A stretch of DNA of 8,021 nt. Origin: Acetobacteraceae bacterium. GTDB taxonomy: Bacteria > Pseudomonadota > Alphaproteobacteria > Acetobacterales > Acetobacteraceae. The stretch covers positions 1 to 8,021 of the forward strand of contig CANJSR010000212.1 in NCBI GenBank assembly GCA_947476855.1. The letters are read 5' to 3'. This document shows, piece by piece, positions 6,671-8,021 of the stretch. Each line of letters opens with the position of its first letter. Within the stretch, counting starts at the first letter, position 1. Both the position numbers and the translations under genes were made by a program. The notes beneath the pieces are model-generated. The model was not told the origin of the DNA. It made no database searches and saw nothing but the letters and a program-made list of their open reading frames with translations.

Positions 6671-6700
6671 ATGCGGCCCCGGCCGAAGCCGGGGCCGCAT
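6671..6700. terminator. Perfect 13-bp hairpin between convergent genes
   Basis: Bases 6671-6683 are exactly complementary to 6688-6700 around a CGAA tetraloop. The stem is almost all G-C. It lies 11 nt after the oxidoreductase stop and 6 nt beyond the acyl-CoA dehydrogenase stop, the expected place for a terminator serving both strands. Neither side has a proper U-tract, so it may act as a bidirectional terminator of GC-rich type or as an mRNA 3'-end stabiliser. Confidence 0.8.
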
Positions 6701-6706
6701 TGTTCG

Positions 6707-7963
6707 TCAGGAGACCGTGTTGCGCGGCACGTCCCGGAAGGGACGGTCCGTGTCCTCGCGCGGTTCCTTCGGCATCTTCAGCACGCGTTCGGCGATGATG
6801 TTCCGCTGGATTTCGTCCGTTCCGCCCGCGATCGACGTGGCCGGGACCGAGACGAAGATCTCGGCGATCAGCCCGTTCATCGGGCTGTCATCCCCGGTCA
6901 GCATCGCATCCGCGCCCGAAAGCGCGGTGTGGACCCGCGCCGCGGCCCGGGCGATCACGCTGGACGCGAGCTTGCCCAAGGACCCTTCCGGCCCCTGCGC
7001 GCGGCCTTGTTCCTGCGCCGTGCGGGCACGCCTCGCCGTCCATTCCGCCGCCTTGGACATGGTCAGGACCTTGGCGATTTCCTGGCGCATCACCGGATCG
7101 TTGATGCCGCCGGTTTCCTTGGCCCGCGGCATGATCAGGTCGACGCGGCCGGCACGCTGTGGATACCATTTGTATGGCTCCATCGTCGTGGCGATTTCCT
7201 CGCGCTCCTCGGCGTAGGCACGCTCGGGACGGTTCGATCCCTGGCCCCAGGTCCGCAGGCCGTCGGCGCCGCGGCGTTCGTGCATCAGGGTCGTCGTGGT
7301 CACCGCCCAGCCGTCGCCCACATCGGCGACCAGGAACTCGGGTTCCACCAGGGCATCCGTCATGAACACCTGGTTGAACGACGCATGGCCGTTCATCTGG
7401 CGCAACGGATGCACATCGACGCCGGGCTGCTTCATGTCGATGATGAAGTAGGACAGGCCCTTGTGCTTGACCGCGTCCCAATCGGTGCGCGCCAGCAGCA
7501 GGCCCCAATGCGCCTTGTGCGCGCTGGTGGTCCAGACCTTCTGCCCGTTCACGACCCACTGGTTGCCGCGCTTTTCCGCCCGCGTCACCGCGCCGGCGAC
7601 GTCGGACCCGCTGCCCGGCTCGCTGAACAACTGGCACCAGGTGTCCTCTCCGGTCATGATCCGAAGCAGGAACTTCTCCTTATGCATGTCCGTGCCGTGC
7701 GCCAGGATCGTTGCGGCGGCGAGGACGCGGATGCCGGCCTTGGCGACGCCGATCGCACCGATGGCCTTGAATTCCTCCTCCACCACCGGCACCAGGCCGA
7801 CGGGCAGGTCACGGCCGTACCAGCGCGACGGCCAGTGCGGGTTGCCCCAGCCGGATTCGGCCAGTTTCAGCCGCCATTCCACCAGGCCCAGGTTCGGGTC
7901 CCAGTTCGCCGCCAGCCAGGCGCGGACTTCGGCGCGGACCGATGCTTCGTTGATCTCGCTCAT
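6707..7963 (-). CDS. Acyl-CoA dehydrogenase family protein
   Basis: This 418-residue flavoenzyme is expected to oxidise an acyl-CoA to the 2-enoyl-CoA, passing electrons to ETF; the chain or branch specificity is not readable. The N-terminal helical domain is followed by the FAD/substrate motif QLFSEPGSGSD at 111-121 and the beta-domain stretch WVVNGQKVWTTSAHKA at 136-151. The C-terminal helical domain ends with SIAGGTDEIQRNIIAERVL at 377-395. The glutamate found in medium/short-chain enzymes before G-T (MCAD Glu376) is replaced by Gly380. Glu229 in LMHERR lies where isovaleryl-CoA and long-chain dehydrogenases carry their catalytic Glu (IVD LDLER, MCAD FDKTR), so the base has probably relocated. 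The protein resembles actinobacterial-type FadE enzymes acting on bulky or branched acyl-CoAs. The ATG at 7963 has a strong AGGAGGG 7 nt upstream that overlaps the preceding gene's stop, implying an operon. Confidence 0.94.
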   Translation of the reverse strand: MSEINEASVRAEVRAWLAANWDPNLGLVEWRLKLAESGWGNPHWPSRWYGRDLPVGLVPVVEEEFKAIGAIGVAKAGIRVLAAATILAHGTDMHKEKFLLRIMTGEDTWCQLFSEPGSGSDVAGAVTRAEKRGNQWVVNGQKVWTTSAHKAHWGLLLARTDWDAVKHKGLSYFIIDMKQPGVDVHPLRQMNGHASFNQVFMTDALVEPEFLVADVGDGWAVTTTTLMHERRGADGLRTWGQGSNRPERAYAEEREEIATTMEPYKWYPQRAGRVDLIMPRAKETGGINDPVMRQEIAKVLTMSKAAEWTARRARTAQEQGRAQGPEGSLGKLASSVIARAAARVHTALSGADAMLTGDDSPMNGLIAEIFVSVPATSIAGGTDEIQRNIIAERVLKMPKEPREDTDRPFRDVPRNTVS

Positions 7964-7970
7964 GGAAAGT

Positions 7971-7977
7971 CCCTCCT
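7971..7977 (-). promoter_or_regulatory. Ribosome binding site of the acyl-CoA dehydrogenase, overlapping the upstream stop codon
   Basis: The minus strand reads AGGAGGG, 7 nt before the ATG at 7963. Its first two bases are the last two of the TAG stop of the preceding gene, an arrangement typical of translationally coupled operon genes. Confidence 0.8.
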
Positions 7978-8021
7978 ACGCCGCCCAGTGCCGCATCATC
8001 AGTTCGCGGTGGTAGCCGGCA
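7976..8021 (-). CDS. C-terminal end of an unidentified gene (partial, runs off right edge)
   Basis: The minus strand enters at 8021 and reads the C-terminal residues AGYHRELMMRHWAA before a TAG stop at 7978-7976, only 12 nt before the acyl-CoA dehydrogenase ATG. The close spacing and overlapping ribosome binding site indicate a shared operon, so a fatty-acid or branched-acyl catabolism gene is plausible. Fourteen residues are too few for me to recognise a family, and reading-frame identity rests on spacing alone. Confidence 0.5.
   Translation of the reverse strand, partial: AGYHRELMMRHWAA

Overview
The window looks like chromosomal DNA of a GC-rich alphaproteobacterium, most likely an Acetobacteraceae-type organism. 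This rests on uniformly GC-rich coding, a divergent xseA-like start next to purD, and a Hint-domain giant protein of a style I associate with that family. No database search was possible, so the taxonomic call is an inference. I see no insertion sequences, tRNA/rRNA genes, CRISPR arrays or attachment sites.

Layout from left to right. (1) A 10-codon stub on the minus strand, probably the start of xseA (exonuclease VII large subunit), diverges from purD. (2) purD (81-1367, +) is a complete purine-biosynthesis gene with a strong ribosome binding site. (3) Converging on purD with only 4 bp between the stop codons is a 1074-residue minus-strand gene (1372-4596). It encodes a beta-repeat N-terminal half, a metalloprotease-like domain with an HExxHxxG motif, a Hint (self-splicing fold) domain and a C-terminal tail module. 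It has no visible signal peptide. (4) After a 189-bp gap comes a Crp/Fnr-family regulator (4786-5547, -) with an FNR-type recognition helix but no FNR iron-sulfur cysteine cluster. (5) A 137-bp AT-richer divergent promoter region holds an FNR-like box roughly equidistant from two -10 elements. (6) A zinc-independent MDR/quinone oxidoreductase follows (5685-6659, +). (7) A 13-bp perfect hairpin separates it from a convergent acyl-CoA dehydrogenase (6707-7963, -). (8) The last codons of another minus-strand gene, apparently in the same operon as the dehydrogenase, run off the right edge.

How the genes may work together. The clearest functional unit is the regulator plus quinone oxidoreductase pair. 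The E-x-x-S-R recognition helix predicts binding to TTGAT half-sites, and a TTGCA-N4-ATCAA box lies about 41 bp from both inferred transcription starts. This suggests autoregulation together with control of the oxidoreductase, probably in response to oxygen, NO or redox state. The large Hint/metalloprotease protein is the least ordinary gene. It is a candidate self-cleaving surface or secreted protein in which Hint cleavage would detach the protease-bearing part. purD and the acyl-CoA dehydrogenase operon are ordinary metabolic genes that are simply adjacent.
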